Positions 10,210 to 19,994 are shown, numbered from the stretch's first letter. The stretch: DNA of 64,000 nucleotides from LD21 sp963715785 (GCA_963715785.1 OY970276.1:3100001-3164000), one strand, 5' to 3'. Notes: generated by a model from the letters alone, not told the origin. Numbers and translations: made by a program.

Positions 10210-11085
10210 TTAATACGACCAGAAGGAGGATCCGCTTTCTACAAAATAAACAGGTCCGTTGTATATAGAGCTTTTTATCCAATCACAGCAGTATTGCATT
10301 CCGGCTTCCTCAGAATTAATATGTCCTATAAAAATAATTGCCTTATTTCTTCCCTGGTCAACGGCATCGCGCATATATTCATAAGTCTCCCATTGCTGAG
10401 CTTCACCGGCTATCAGCACATCAACGTTCTTGTCTTCCAGCAATGCAATATGCCTGGCACTTCCCGGAGCACCTTCCGCAAGACGTACATTAGTCAGTTT
10501 CATCCCAGGATTGCCTACAACATAAAATGCATTTTTCGGGAAGATCTGCTTCAGGTTTTTCAGCAGCTCCTTTAATGTTGTTTCGGGCAATACGAATTGA
10601 TTTTCGGAACCTTTTGCGGCATAAGCTTTCCAGCCAAGCTTTGTAACCATTCCTGTCTCAATTCCATCAGGTCTCATTGAATGTATGTAATCATGAAAAC
10701 GCCATATCACCAGATTGTGATCATTTATGAACTTCTTTTTTTCAAGAAATACTGGATCGTTCTGAAGCATAGCGGTTTCATCGCGATGATTATAATACAG
10801 TGGCTCATGCGCAATTATAAGATTGCAGTTTTTGCTTACTGCCTGTTTCAGGACATCCATAGTTGCGAACATGCATGTGATTATTCCTGTAACCTTTGTT
10901 TGAGGATCTCCTTCTTTAATGACATCCACAGTATTAGGAATTTCGTTGCTTCCGGTTTTTTTGATTATTGCCGCAATAATCTGTCCTGCCGTCGGATTAT
11001 CGCTCTTTTGGGCAATTTGTCCTGTAACACTGCCACAAACGAGAATAAATAAAATTGTTGAAAAGATCATTGATAAAGCCTTCAT
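10210..11085 (-). CDS. Nif3-like dinuclear metal centre protein with signal peptide
   Basis: The 291-residue protein shows Nif3/YbgI family signatures: NTVDVIKEGDPQTKVTGI, the metal-binding LIIAHEPLYYNH, and a C-terminal GHINSEEAGMQYCCDWI. The family is normally a cytoplasmic hexamer with two metal ions and an uncertain reaction. This member begins with a hydrophobic signal (MKALSMIFSTILFILVCGSV, then TGQ), implying export, which is unusual. It precedes the secreted ThuA-like gene on the same strand, so both may act in the periplasm. It is divergent from the GMC oxidoreductase gene (110 bp). Confidence 0.83.
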   Translation of the reverse strand: MKALSMIFSTILFILVCGSVTGQIAQKSDNPTAGQIIAAIIKKTGSNEIPNTVDVIKEGDPQTKVTGIITCMFATMDVLKQAVSKNCNLIIAHEPLYYNHRDETAMLQNDPVFLEKKKFINDHNLVIWRFHDYIHSMRPDGIETGMVTKLGWKAYAAKGSENQFVLPETTLKELLKNLKQIFPKNAFYVVGNPGMKLTNVRLAEGAPGSARHIALLEDKNVDVLIAGEAQQWETYEYMRDAVDQGRNKAIIFIGHINSEEAGMQYCCDWIKSSIYNGPVYFVESGSSFWSY

Positions 11086-11195
11086 GAAAAGTGAAGATTA
11101 AGTTATTTTGATTAGTGTAAAAATAGGAGAAAAACTGGAAAGTCTCCACAGACTTTATATATTTACACATTACCTTCCTGATCAATACCTTAATA

Positions 11196-12824
11196 ATGAT
11201 ATATGATTATATAATAATTGGTTCTGGTTTCGGTGGAAGCGTTGCCGGACTTCGTCTGGTCGAAAAAGGATATAAAGTTTTAATGCTGGAGCAGGGAAAA
11301 CGCTTTAATCCTGAAGATTTTCCCAAAACAAACCTGAATATTCCCAAATATCTCTGGATCCCTGCGATCCGATGTTTTGGATTTCAGAAGCTCTCATTTT
11401 ACTCTACGGCCAGTATTCTTAGCGGAACTGGTGTTGGAGGAGGGAGCCTGGTTTATGCAAATACATTGTATGTTCCCCCGGATGAGTTTTTCAGAAATCA
11501 GAGATGGTATAAATTTGGTGACTGGAAAAAGATACTTTGGCCTTACTATGACCGTGCCTCATTCATGCTTGGCAGAAAAAAATATTCCAGGCTGAATCCC
11601 GAAGACAAAGCTCTTGAGGAAGTGTCGATGGATATGAATGCACATGATACTTTCGATACAGTTTATGTGGGAGTAAATACCGACGGAAAGGAAGAAGAAT
11701 CTGATCCGTATTTCAAAGGCATAGGCCCACTCAGAAAGACATGCATAGAATGTGGAGGCTGTATGGTCGGGTGCAGGGAAAATGCCAAGAATACTCTTGA
11801 CAGGAATTATTTGTGGTTTGCCGAAAAAATGGGGCTCGAAATTCTTCCTGAAACTAAAGCTGAAGTTATATCATACAATGACGGTCTTTATAATATTGAA
11901 ACTAAACATGTGACCTCTTTTCTCAGGGGTAAAAGGTCGGTATTCAGGTCAAAGGGCATAATAGTAGCGGCAGGAGCACTTGGCACGCTCGATCTTCTTT
12001 TAAAACAGAAATACAAATATGCCACGCTGCCATTATTGTCGGACACATTAGGTCATGAACTACGGACAAATGCCGAGACTCTTTGTGCAGTTTCAGGAGG
12101 CAATGTGAAACTCAATAATGGTCTGGCCATTACCTCAGTCTTCAGCCCCGATCCTTACACTCATGTGGAGATTGTGAAATATCCCGATAAATCAAATGCA
12201 ATGAAATGGTTCTTCGGACTTTCGGTTGCAGGGGCCCGTACATCTGCCGGCAGGACATGGAAATTGGCTTTAAAGACCATATCTCATCCATTATTGTTCC
12301 TTAAAACTCTTTTTAATTTTAACTGGTCTGCCGGGACAGTAATATTATTGGTTATGCAGACTACGGATAATGCAATGAAAATGGTATGGAGAACCGGATT
12401 TTTTGGGGGAAGGATGAAACCAGATAATAGCGGCAATAAAAAAGTTCCGGCTTATATTCTTGTAGGTCAGGAAGTTATGGAACGATATGCAAAAAAGGTT
12501 TCAGGCATTCCCCAGAATATTTTACTTGAAGTATTTTTTAACCGGCCTACTACAGCTCATATTCTCGGAGGATGCCCAATGTCGGATGAAATTGAATCAG
12601 GAGTTGTGGACAGAAACTTAAAGGTCCACGGATATCCCGACTTTTATATAACCGATGGATCAGTTATCCAGGGCAATATTGGTGTTAATCCAAGTCTTAC
12701 TATAACTGCTGTAGCAGAATATTGCATGGACCAGATCCCCTCAGCTTCAGGTTTTGTGGCAACTGACATATCAAAACAACTTAAACTTCTGGAAGAAGAA
12801 TGGAAGCAGAAGAAATCCAATTAA
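11196..12824 (+). CDS. GMC-family FAD oxidoreductase (cholesterol-oxidase-like) with CxxCxxCxxxC motif
   Basis: A 542-residue flavoenzyme. The FAD dinucleotide motif IIGSGFGGSVAG opens the protein, GTGVGGGSLVYAN follows at about 77-89, and the C-terminal GMC motifs HILGGCPM and GVNPSLTITAVAEY close it. Together these place it with bacterial cholesterol oxidase-like GMC enzymes, which oxidise alcohols. Cys183, 186, 189 and 193 form CxxCxxCxxxC, the spacing of an iron-sulfur ligand set, inside the segment RKTCIECGGCMVGC. Its stop codon overlaps the start of the aldehyde dehydrogenase gene by 25 bp, so the two are co-translated and may act in sequence (alcohol to aldehyde to acid). The substrate is inferred only as a lipophilic alcohol. 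Confidence 0.88.
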   Translation: MIYDYIIIGSGFGGSVAGLRLVEKGYKVLMLEQGKRFNPEDFPKTNLNIPKYLWIPAIRCFGFQKLSFYSTASILSGTGVGGGSLVYANTLYVPPDEFFRNQRWYKFGDWKKILWPYYDRASFMLGRKKYSRLNPEDKALEEVSMDMNAHDTFDTVYVGVNTDGKEEESDPYFKGIGPLRKTCIECGGCMVGCRENAKNTLDRNYLWFAEKMGLEILPETKAEVISYNDGLYNIETKHVTSFLRGKRSVFRSKGIIVAAGALGTLDLLLKQKYKYATLPLLSDTLGHELRTNAETLCAVSGGNVKLNNGLAITSVFSPDPYTHVEIVKYPDKSNAMKWFFGLSVAGARTSAGRTWKLALKTISHPLLFLKTLFNFNWSAGTVILLVMQTTDNAMKMVWRTGFFGGRMKPDNSGNKKVPAYILVGQEVMERYAKKVSGIPQNILLEVFFNRPTTAHILGGCPMSDEIESGVVDRNLKVHGYPDFYITDGSVIQGNIGVNPSLTITAVAEYCMDQIPSASGFVATDISKQLKLLEEEWKQKKSN

Positions 12825-14176
12825 TCATCAGTAAGCAGCGAAAATTTTTTGCTTCAGGGCAGACACTCAATATCAGATACCGAATTGAGATCCTGAAAAA
12901 GCTTCGTGCTCTCATTATTTCGCATGAGCAGGATATAGTTGAAGCTCTCTGGAAAGATTTTCATAAACCCGAATTTGAAGTAATCGCAACTGAGTCAAGG
13001 TTCGTCATAAAAGAGTTAAATACTCTTATTGGTAACCTCAAAAGATGGTCGCGGCAGAGAAGAGTCTATACTCCTGTTGTGCATTTTATTTCCAGAAGTG
13101 TAGTCATTCCGCAGCCCTATGGGCAGGTACTGGTGCTTTCACCCTGGAATTTCCCTTTCCAGCTTGCATTTATGCCTCTTGCAGGAGCAGTTGCTGCCGG
13201 TAACTGTGTGATATTAAAGATATCGGGCCAGGTGCCAAATATTGCCGGTGTGATGGAAAAGATCATCAGTAATCTGCCTGCAGAACTGGTGTCGGTTATA
13301 AAGGGTGATCATACTACAAATGATTACCTGTTGGATCAAAAGTTTGATTATATATTTTTTACCGGCAGCCCGCGGGTCGGAAAGCACGTGATGCGAAAAG
13401 CAGCCGAAAATCTTATCCCTGTTGCTCTTGAGCTTGGCGGAAAGAATCCGTGTGTTATAGCTTCTGATGCCAGGCTGGATTTTGCAGCTAAAAGAATTGC
13501 CTGGGGAAAGCTGATCAATTGCGGTCAGACATGTGTGAGTCCTGACTATGTATTAATTGACAGAAAAGTAAAAGACCGCTTTCTGGAACTAATCACAGCA
13601 GAGATCAGAACATTTTACAATGATAATCCCGGAACCAGTAATGATTTTGCACGGGTGATCAGTTCTGAAAGTGTTAAGCGGCTTGAAAATCTTATGAAAA
13701 GCGGGCAGATAGTCATTGGAGGTATAACGGATCCGGAAGCCAGATACGTTTCTCCTACCATTTTAAAGGATGTGAGGCCCGGTGACGCTATAATGCAGGA
13801 AGAGATCTTCGGGCCAATACTTCCGGTTATTGATTTTGAAGATTTTGAGGAGGTATATGGCATTATAGAGCAAAACCCGAAGCCTCTGTCAACTTATATT
13901 TTTAGCACGAACAAAAAGCTTATCGGTGAGTTTTTAAGAAGGACGCAGTCGGGAAATGCAGCGGTTAACGAAACTGTAATGCAGATCGCTTCGTCATATC
14001 TTCCCTACGGAGGCGTTGGAAGCAGCGGGATGGGACGGTACCATGGCAAAAAATCATTTGAAACGTTTTCGAATATGCGATCGGTGCTGCTGAAATCCAA
14101 TCTGCTTGATGTATGGCTAAGATATCCGCCATATTCAAAATTCAAAACAAAAATTGTCAGTTTCCTGATGAGATAA
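12800..14176 (+). CDS. Aldehyde dehydrogenase family protein (class 3 / fatty-aldehyde-like)
   Basis: A 458-residue ALDH. Motifs include SPWNFPFQLAFMPLAGAVAA, the NAD-binding FTGSPRVGKHVM, the general base in ELGGKNPCV, and the catalytic Cys in NCGQTCVSPDY. Its length and lack of an N-terminal extension match class 3 enzymes such as fatty aldehyde dehydrogenases. The C-terminus is aromatic and basic (WLRYPPYSKFKTKIVSFLMR), as in membrane-associated class 3 forms. The start lies inside the end of the GMC gene, so the pair is translationally coupled. It converges with the cyclopropane synthase gene across 54 bp, with no clear hairpin seen. Confidence 0.92.
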   Translation: MEAEEIQLIISKQRKFFASGQTLNIRYRIEILKKLRALIISHEQDIVEALWKDFHKPEFEVIATESRFVIKELNTLIGNLKRWSRQRRVYTPVVHFISRSVVIPQPYGQVLVLSPWNFPFQLAFMPLAGAVAAGNCVILKISGQVPNIAGVMEKIISNLPAELVSVIKGDHTTNDYLLDQKFDYIFFTGSPRVGKHVMRKAAENLIPVALELGGKNPCVIASDARLDFAAKRIAWGKLINCGQTCVSPDYVLIDRKVKDRFLELITAEIRTFYNDNPGTSNDFARVISSESVKRLENLMKSGQIVIGGITDPEARYVSPTILKDVRPGDAIMQEEIFGPILPVIDFEDFEEVYGIIEQNPKPLSTYIFSTNKKLIGEFLRRTQSGNAAVNETVMQIASSYLPYGGVGSSGMGRYHGKKSFETFSNMRSVLLKSNLLDVWLRYPPYSKFKTKIVSFLMR

Positions 14177-14230
14177 CAACCGGCTCTAAACCCGCAGCCT
14201 TTTAAGTCTATGGCCCTGACCCAGCTATAT

Positions 14231-15352
14231 CTACCTGACTGGCTCATAGCCTCCCTTAACACCGTCTTTGGAAAGGACAATCTGCCACAATTGACTCTTT
14301 TTTCTTGATCTGAAGGAACCGGCAGATGAGAGTAGAAAATATTTCCACATTCTGTAAAAGCGTTCGGAATATTTATCTTTTATTTTTTCCCAGGTTTTAT
14401 CAAAGTTATTATACCATGCCATTAGAGTCTTATCATAATCCTGTCCAAAGCTGTGCCAGTCTTCCATAATAAATTTATTTTCTATTACCTTCCCGAGCTG
14501 GGCTATCGATGGAAGCATTCCATTCGGAAAAATGTATTTTTCAGACCATAGACCCAGTGAGTCCTCTGACTTGTTTGTGCCAATAGTATGAAGAAGGAAT
14601 AACCCTTCATCATTCAAGCATTTATTAGCGATTCCAAAGAAGGTTTTGTAATTTTTGTAACCAACATGCTCAATCATTCCCACACTTACAATTCTGTCAA
14701 ATTTTTCATTTAGATCGCGATAATCCATAAGCCGTACATCTACAGGCAAGCCTTCACATAATTTTTTCCCGAGTTGTGCCTGTTCCTTTGAGACAGTTAT
14801 TCCTGTAACCTTTACATCATATTTCTCTGCTGCGTATTTTCCAAAAGCGCTCCAGCCGCAACCAATATCCAGAACATGCATCCCGGGTTTAAGGTAAATT
14901 TTCCTGCATATAAGCTCCAGCTTATTCTCCTGAGCCTCATCAAGGTTCCTCGCATCTTTCCAGTATGCGCAACTGTAGTTCATCCTTTTATCGAGCATAT
15001 TCTGAAAGAGATCATTGCCAAGATCATAATGTTTTTCACCTACAATAAATGCCCTGCGTTTTGATTGCATATTGTAAAGCTTTGCCGTGAAAAGTTTCAG
15101 CAGAATTGAGAGTTTTTGCCGAATCTTCTCATCAAGCCGCGCATTTAAAATATGGAAGATAAATTCATCAATTTTATCAGCCTCCCACCAGGTGTCCATA
15201 TATGATTCCCCTACGCCCAGTTCTCCTTCAGTTATAGCTCTCCTGTAGAATTCCTCATCGATGACCCTTATGTCCCAGGGATTTGTTCCGTTAATTTTTA
15301 CTCCTGCGAGTGATAATACATCTTCAGCAATAGCTTTGTAATTGTTTTTCAT
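14231..15352 (-). CDS. cfa: Cyclopropane-fatty-acyl-phospholipid synthase
   Basis: The 373-residue protein carries the family layout: an N-terminal lipid-binding part (GELGVGESYMDTWWEADKID), then YDLGNDLFQNMLDKRMNYSC, the SAM-binding motif VLDIGCGWSAFGKYAA, and the active-site stretch SVGMIEHVGYKNYKTFF. The C-terminal WHSFGQDYDKTLMAWYNNF also fits. It methylenates the double bonds of membrane phospholipid acyl chains using SAM, at the inner membrane surface. It lies opposite the GMC-ALDH pair; together the three genes suggest a lipid theme, but this is inference. The start is the ATG at 15352, and 245 bp separate it from the divergent oxidoreductase gene. Confidence 0.95.
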   Translation of the reverse strand: MKNNYKAIAEDVLSLAGVKINGTNPWDIRVIDEEFYRRAITEGELGVGESYMDTWWEADKIDEFIFHILNARLDEKIRQKLSILLKLFTAKLYNMQSKRRAFIVGEKHYDLGNDLFQNMLDKRMNYSCAYWKDARNLDEAQENKLELICRKIYLKPGMHVLDIGCGWSAFGKYAAEKYDVKVTGITVSKEQAQLGKKLCEGLPVDVRLMDYRDLNEKFDRIVSVGMIEHVGYKNYKTFFGIANKCLNDEGLFLLHTIGTNKSEDSLGLWSEKYIFPNGMLPSIAQLGKVIENKFIMEDWHSFGQDYDKTLMAWYNNFDKTWEKIKDKYSERFYRMWKYFLLSSAGSFRSRKKSQLWQIVLSKDGVKGGYEPVR

Positions 15353-15541
15353 AGCATTGACCGGATTTCAGGTTAGATGAATATTACAGATTAATTTTCT
15401 TTTAAAAATGACTCTTATAAAATTCTGATCTGCAAGAAAAAACACAAAAAGTTTAAATTTTGTTCAACAATTGTTCAGATTTATTGGCAGATTTTAATCT
15501 GTAGAGACAACCTCCATTCTAAATGATTATACGCAAAGCGG

Positions 15542-15572
15542 TTTGCCTTCTTCATAAATTCATTTATTTTTG
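15542..15572 (+). promoter_or_regulatory. Bacteroidota-type promoter for the Gfo/Idh/MocA gene
   Basis: A -33 element TTTG (15542-15545) and a -7 element TATTTTTG (15565-15572, matching TAnnTTTG) are separated by 19 bp. Transcription would begin near 15577, about 20 bases before the ATG at 15598. Confidence 0.6.
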
Positions 15573-15597
15573 ATTTATTATTGATATACAACTTCTG

Positions 15598-16692
15598 ATG
15601 ATAAGGGAAAAAGCAATAATAGGATTCATAGGTTCAGGAGGAATTGCGCGCTCACACGCTTATTCGCTTAATTCTTTGAGATATTTCTATAATGATTACC
15701 CGGAAATTGAGTTGCGTGCCGTATGCTCAGCCACACAGGAAAGCCGTGAGTCATTTATGATGCGTTTCGGATTCATCAGATCATGTCCTGTAGCGGAGTT
15801 CGTTGCTGATGGAGAAATAAACACTGTCTTCATTCTTGGCCCAAACAAGGTGCATTTTGAACATCTTTCAAGAGCTATTGAAATGAAGGGCATAAAACGT
15901 ATCTATCTTGAAAAGCCTGTATGTTCGAATATTGAAGAGGAAAAAGGAATAGCGCTCCTGGTTAAAAACCATCCGGGAATTGAAATTCAGGTAGGGTTTC
16001 AGTTCCTTTTTTCTGCGACAATAAGGGAGATGCTGGCTTTATGGAGCTCTGGTATTCTTGGCACACCTGTCCATTTTGATCTGAAATATCTGCACAGCGA
16101 TTATCTTCAAAGGGATTATCGGGAGAAGCGTCAGTCGCGCCTCACACCCGCTCCCGATGGGGGTGCTATGGCCGATCTTGGATCACATTCCATAAGCCTT
16201 TTGATAGCTTTACTGGGGGATGGTTTGAAGATTACCGGTGCATTACAGGGTGGCCATTTTGAGGATGTAAATATAGATTCAGACCTTATCAGCATGATTT
16301 CTGTTTATGATGATAATTCCGGCGCAGTCGGGACCATCACAGCGAGCCGCATCAGTTCGGGCACCGGGGATTATTTTTCAGTTGAACTCTATGCATCAGA
16401 AGGAGCCATCAGATATTCTTCTGCGATACCGGATTCGTTTGAGTATTATACTGAAAAGTCAGGACTCTGGCAGAGAAAGTCTGTGGGCAGCAGCTTTAAG
16501 CCTGTAACCAGCTTTCCTTCTGCTCATGTTCCTCCGGGATGGCTCAGGTCGATGATCCATGCTCATTATGTTTTTCTTACCGGTAAGAGCCAAAACGAGT
16601 TCGTCCCCGATATTAAGCATGGCCTTGAAGTTCAGCGAATGATAACACAGACTGCAGAGCATCTGAAAATTTTCAGAAAACTCTCAATGTAA
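15598..16692 (+). CDS. Gfo/Idh/MocA family oxidoreductase
   Basis: A 364-residue protein. The N-terminal Rossmann fold has GFIGSGGIARSHAYSL and TVFILGPNKVHFEHL, and the family's YLEKPVCSN supplies the catalytic-site Lys-Pro. The C-terminal half contains DGGAMADLGSHSISLLIALL, typical of the substrate domain. Members use NAD(P) to oxidise or reduce sugars, inositols or related cyclic compounds. No signal peptide, so cytoplasmic. It stands between divergent cfa and a convergent glycosyltransferase, without sugar-pathway partners, so the substrate is open. Confidence 0.88.
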   Translation: MIREKAIIGFIGSGGIARSHAYSLNSLRYFYNDYPEIELRAVCSATQESRESFMMRFGFIRSCPVAEFVADGEINTVFILGPNKVHFEHLSRAIEMKGIKRIYLEKPVCSNIEEEKGIALLVKNHPGIEIQVGFQFLFSATIREMLALWSSGILGTPVHFDLKYLHSDYLQRDYREKRQSRLTPAPDGGAMADLGSHSISLLIALLGDGLKITGALQGGHFEDVNIDSDLISMISVYDDNSGAVGTITASRISSGTGDYFSVELYASEGAIRYSSAIPDSFEYYTEKSGLWQRKSVGSSFKPVTSFPSAHVPPGWLRSMIHAHYVFLTGKSQNEFVPDIKHGLEVQRMITQTAEHLKIFRKLSM

Positions 16693-16712
16693 CCCGTTAA
16701 TCCATGGTTAAA

Positions 16713-18260
16713 TTAAAAGATATCCAGATTCTTTTTTTTCTCTGCAACCTTGCTGTAAAAAACAGCTGTAAATAAAGGATTTGCCCCTGTCAGCAGGTAG
16801 ATCCCGATGTTGTGTTCCCTGGCATACTGATTTTCAACAACGCCTGATAATTTACATTCTTTAAACGCTCTCCTTAATTCATCTGGTGGTTTATCTGCAA
16901 TCAACAGTATGTTCTCAATTCTTTTAAGATGGGGCAGCCAGTATATATAATCAGTATTAAAGGCGTAAGCTTCAGGCATCTTTTTTCTGTTGAAATAATT
17001 CAAAGCTCCCGCTTCGCCGTAATTACCGCATATTACAAGAGTACTGTCAAGCTCGGTTTCCGGAATCATTTTATAAGCCGCAAGCGCCTTCTCTGCCATC
17101 TCACTCCATCCCAGCATATCGGCGAAATCCTGCGGAAGATCATGGTTCTTTCCATCTTCCCATCGTAACATACCCAGCTTTTCAAAAGAACCGGCGTGCT
17201 CTCTTATCTGTGCGGGGGAATAAACAGGGTATATAACTTTAAGGGTAAGGAAAAATACTGCCACATTAAAAGTGAGCAGGACCGGCAATACAATACGGCT
17301 CCAATTTTTAGACAGAACACTATCAATATAAACACTTCCAATAGCAATCATTACTGGATAGATTCCCACTGAGTAGTAATTTTTCGCCTTCATAATGGCA
17401 AAGAGGGCAATTAAGGCTATAAATGTAATTCCTATAAACCTGTAGGGCTTAAATGATTTGAAAATGAAAAAAGCAGCAATGGCGCTTATCCATACTGGCA
17501 AAGAGCCAAAAAAGAACATAATCTGACTTATCAGGAAACCTCCTGATGAGTTATTAGCCAGCTGGTTATGCCTTAGCACTTTCATATGTTGAAAGACAGG
17601 GAAATGATTTGTTGCCTGCCAGATTATATTAGGGGAGAGCAATAATAAGCAGATAAACAGGGCTTTCCAGAAAACGGGATTTTTAAACAAAACTCTTTCT
17701 TTTGTAAGCAGCAATCCAGGCACCAATCCGGCGATCAAAAAAACAAGATTATACTTATTATAGAATCCCAGGGCTATTATAACAGATAACAGGTAAAGCC
17801 ATCCTGGTTTCTCCGATTGAAAAAACCTGATCAGGAGATAGAAGATTATTGTCCAGGTCAGAATATCAAACGAGTTCGGCTGGAATAAGATATTGATGCG
17901 TATCAGTGGCGAGAATAACATGGCTGAAGCCGCCAGAATTTTTGCAATAGTACTTCCTCCGACTGACCCGGCAATCAACCATGTAAACACTATGGTCAGT
18001 GCACCAAAAGCCGCAGGGAAAAGGCGGATCCAGAACATACTTCCTCCAAACAGATATATGATTTTGGAAAAAAGCGCTGTTAAAGGAGGAACGCATATGT
18101 ATCCAAAAGCCAAATGATCAGCCTGGTTAAGGTACAGGAACTCATCGCGGTGGAGCTCATAAGCAGGATTGACGACCACAAATTGCAGAATCATTTTTAA
18201 GCATATGATAAGCAACAGGACCCAATATGAACTGATAAAAATTTTGAATTTTGTATTCAT
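16713..18260 (-). CDS. Glycosyltransferase family 39 (PMT/ArnT-like) membrane protein
   Basis: A 515-residue polytopic membrane protein. The first periplasmic loop has ELHRDEFLYLNQADHLAFGY, the acidic DE signature of the PMT_2/ArnT group, followed by VPPLTALFSK. About ten hydrophobic helices follow, then a soluble C-terminal domain of about 170 residues. Such enzymes transfer a sugar from a polyprenyl-phosphate carrier to lipid or protein outside the membrane. The gene is followed on the minus strand side by nothing closely linked; upstream is a second membrane protein gene 33 bp away, suggesting an operon. Acceptor and donor are unknown. Confidence 0.85.
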   Translation of the reverse strand: MNTKFKIFISSYWVLLLIICLKMILQFVVVNPAYELHRDEFLYLNQADHLAFGYICVPPLTALFSKIIYLFGGSMFWIRLFPAAFGALTIVFTWLIAGSVGGSTIAKILAASAMLFSPLIRINILFQPNSFDILTWTIIFYLLIRFFQSEKPGWLYLLSVIIALGFYNKYNLVFLIAGLVPGLLLTKERVLFKNPVFWKALFICLLLLSPNIIWQATNHFPVFQHMKVLRHNQLANNSSGGFLISQIMFFFGSLPVWISAIAAFFIFKSFKPYRFIGITFIALIALFAIMKAKNYYSVGIYPVMIAIGSVYIDSVLSKNWSRIVLPVLLTFNVAVFFLTLKVIYPVYSPAQIREHAGSFEKLGMLRWEDGKNHDLPQDFADMLGWSEMAEKALAAYKMIPETELDSTLVICGNYGEAGALNYFNRKKMPEAYAFNTDYIYWLPHLKRIENILLIADKPPDELRRAFKECKLSGVVENQYAREHNIGIYLLTGANPLFTAVFYSKVAEKKKNLDIF

Positions 18261-18293
18261 AAATGTTTAATGCTTAATCCAAAAACCTGATTT

Positions 18294-19457
18294 TTAAAGG
18301 TACCTGAGAATCTTTTTATCTTTGTGTTCAAATTTATACCTTCCGTACCACTTGCAAACAGGGTACAAAATAACCACTACACCAACCCATACGAGGTAGA
18401 CCAGGGGAAGGCTAATGCCTCCTCCGGCTTTTGGCCTGCCGTTATTAAACGCTCCAAACATAAAATCACTGCTGCCAAATCCCTGCAGATAAAGCATTAC
18501 GAACATCAGGCAATGAATAATAAAGAGATGAATTGTGAAATAAAACAAAGGCACTCTGCCATATACCATAAGTATACCGGTAACTCTGTTATTCACTTTT
18601 TCCGATATAAACAGAACCACGAAGGTTATCCCAATGAACAACAATGTGAACAGGAGTGAGGGAGGATATTTTGTTGTGTTAATAAACGAAAGAAAGGTAA
18701 ATAGCACAGATTTCTGGTGTGTCCATGGAGATGGGTCGCCGTAGATATTTATAAGCCGGATCACTATGAACAGCGCCAGAATTGCCAGTCCCAGCCTGAT
18801 AAAGATCCTGGTTCGTTTTTCAACAGGCATCCCGAAAAATTCGCCGCATGCATAGCCTGTCAGCATTATTCCAAGCCATGGAACGAGAGGATAAGCCGTG
18901 TAAAATGCAAAATCAGGAGTTAACTGCATCAGGAATGGACGGAATAATACCGAGGAGAAGAATATTGCAACGGGATTTGAAGGAATTGAAATGCCCTGTA
19001 AGAGATTGTGTCCGAAGATTATCAGAATCCCAATTAGCCCTATCGTACGTGAACTAAGTTTCAGTAACAGTGACAGTACTATAAAACTAAGTCCAATAGC
19101 AGCAATTACTTCCATAAGCATTAGCCGGAAATGAATATCGAACCACAAAGCAAAATTTATGAAAGTGAATTCGAGTATGACTAACCATATTCCGCGGGTC
19201 AGAAGAAAATTCCTGCTTGCAGAAAAGTTATTGGTTCTTTTTAAGGAAATAAAAGCTGAAATTCCCGAAAGAAATACGAATGCAGGGGCGCAGATATAGG
19301 TTATCCATCGGGTCATGAATAAAATTGTAGTAGTAGTCTGGAGATTTGTCGGGCTCTGGGTCATTGAGGCCGTATGCATAAAATCCCTTACATGGTCGAG
19401 AGCCATGATTACCATTACGAGACCTCTTGTTATATCTATGCTGTTTATCCGTTTCAT
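18294..19457 (-). CDS. DUF1624/heparan-alpha-glucosaminide N-acetyltransferase-like membrane protein
   Basis: About 387 residues and roughly ten membrane helices. The N-terminus KRINSIDITRGLVMVIMALD, followed by HVRDF, matches the DUF1624/HGSNAT catalytic family, which passes acetyl groups across a membrane to sugars. The ATG at 19457 puts this motif at the usual distance from the start; the alternative at 19484 adds nine polar residues and cannot be excluded. It sits directly upstream of the GT39 gene with the same orientation, so both may modify an envelope glycan. The catalytic His appears to be in LDHVRDF. Confidence 0.82.
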   Translation of the reverse strand: MKRINSIDITRGLVMVIMALDHVRDFMHTASMTQSPTNLQTTTTILFMTRWITYICAPAFVFLSGISAFISLKRTNNFSASRNFLLTRGIWLVILEFTFINFALWFDIHFRLMLMEVIAAIGLSFIVLSLLLKLSSRTIGLIGILIIFGHNLLQGISIPSNPVAIFFSSVLFRPFLMQLTPDFAFYTAYPLVPWLGIMLTGYACGEFFGMPVEKRTRIFIRLGLAILALFIVIRLINIYGDPSPWTHQKSVLFTFLSFINTTKYPPSLLFTLLFIGITFVVLFISEKVNNRVTGILMVYGRVPLFYFTIHLFIIHCLMFVMLYLQGFGSSDFMFGAFNNGRPKAGGGISLPLVYLVWVGVVVILYPVCKWYGRYKFEHKDKKILRYL

Positions 19458-19538
19458 CTGTGAATGATGTTTTTTTGCACACATCCGCTGATTTCGTTTC
19501 CCGTTCCAGTGATAAGGCTGTTTTAATGTATTGAAAAT

Positions 19539-19994
19539 TCACAGACCATTTTCGCTGATCAGTTCACTGATAATTTCTATGGAATCGGAAATGCACTTTT
19601 CACAAACTATTTTAAACAGGTTATTTTTATTAGCCAGAAGGTGTCCCTCTTCTGTTCTGATTTCACATTTCAGAAGGTCTATGCAATCTGTAGTGCCGTG
19701 GATCTTTTTGAATTTTTCGCTAAACTTCTGAACCATAGGATAGGTTGCATCCTTTCTCTTACCGTTGTCTTTGAATTTCCTGCAATTATGAATGCCTAAT
19801 ACCATATAGGCTCCGGTGACAGCTCCGCATGTTTCCTGCAGTCTTCCCATACCGGCTCCGAATCCGCATGAGATGCTAAGTGCGGCATCCTCATCAAATC
19901 CAAGTTCACCAGTAAAGGCAGTCAGTACGGCTTGAGCACAATTCAGTCCTGATCTGAATGATTCAATAACATTTTGTTCCGAATACTTAAGCAT
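19539..19994 (-). CDS. C-GCAxxG-C-C family cysteine-rich protein
   Basis: A 151-residue protein with eight cysteines arranged as in the C_GCAxxG_C_C (putative redox) family: GLNCAQAVLTAF (Cys19), SCGFGAGMGRLQETCGAVTG (Cys43, Cys56), then Cys71, Cys104, Cys110 and a C-terminal CEKC pair (131/134). No signal peptide is present. The family is thought to bind metal or act in redox reactions, but its biochemical role is unsettled. It is upstream of the DUF1624 gene on the same strand with 81 bp between. Confidence 0.88.
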   Translation of the reverse strand: MLKYSEQNVIESFRSGLNCAQAVLTAFTGELGFDEDAALSISCGFGAGMGRLQETCGAVTGAYMVLGIHNCRKFKDNGKRKDATYPMVQKFSEKFKKIHGTTDCIDLLKCEIRTEEGHLLANKNNLFKIVCEKCISDSIEIISELISENGL

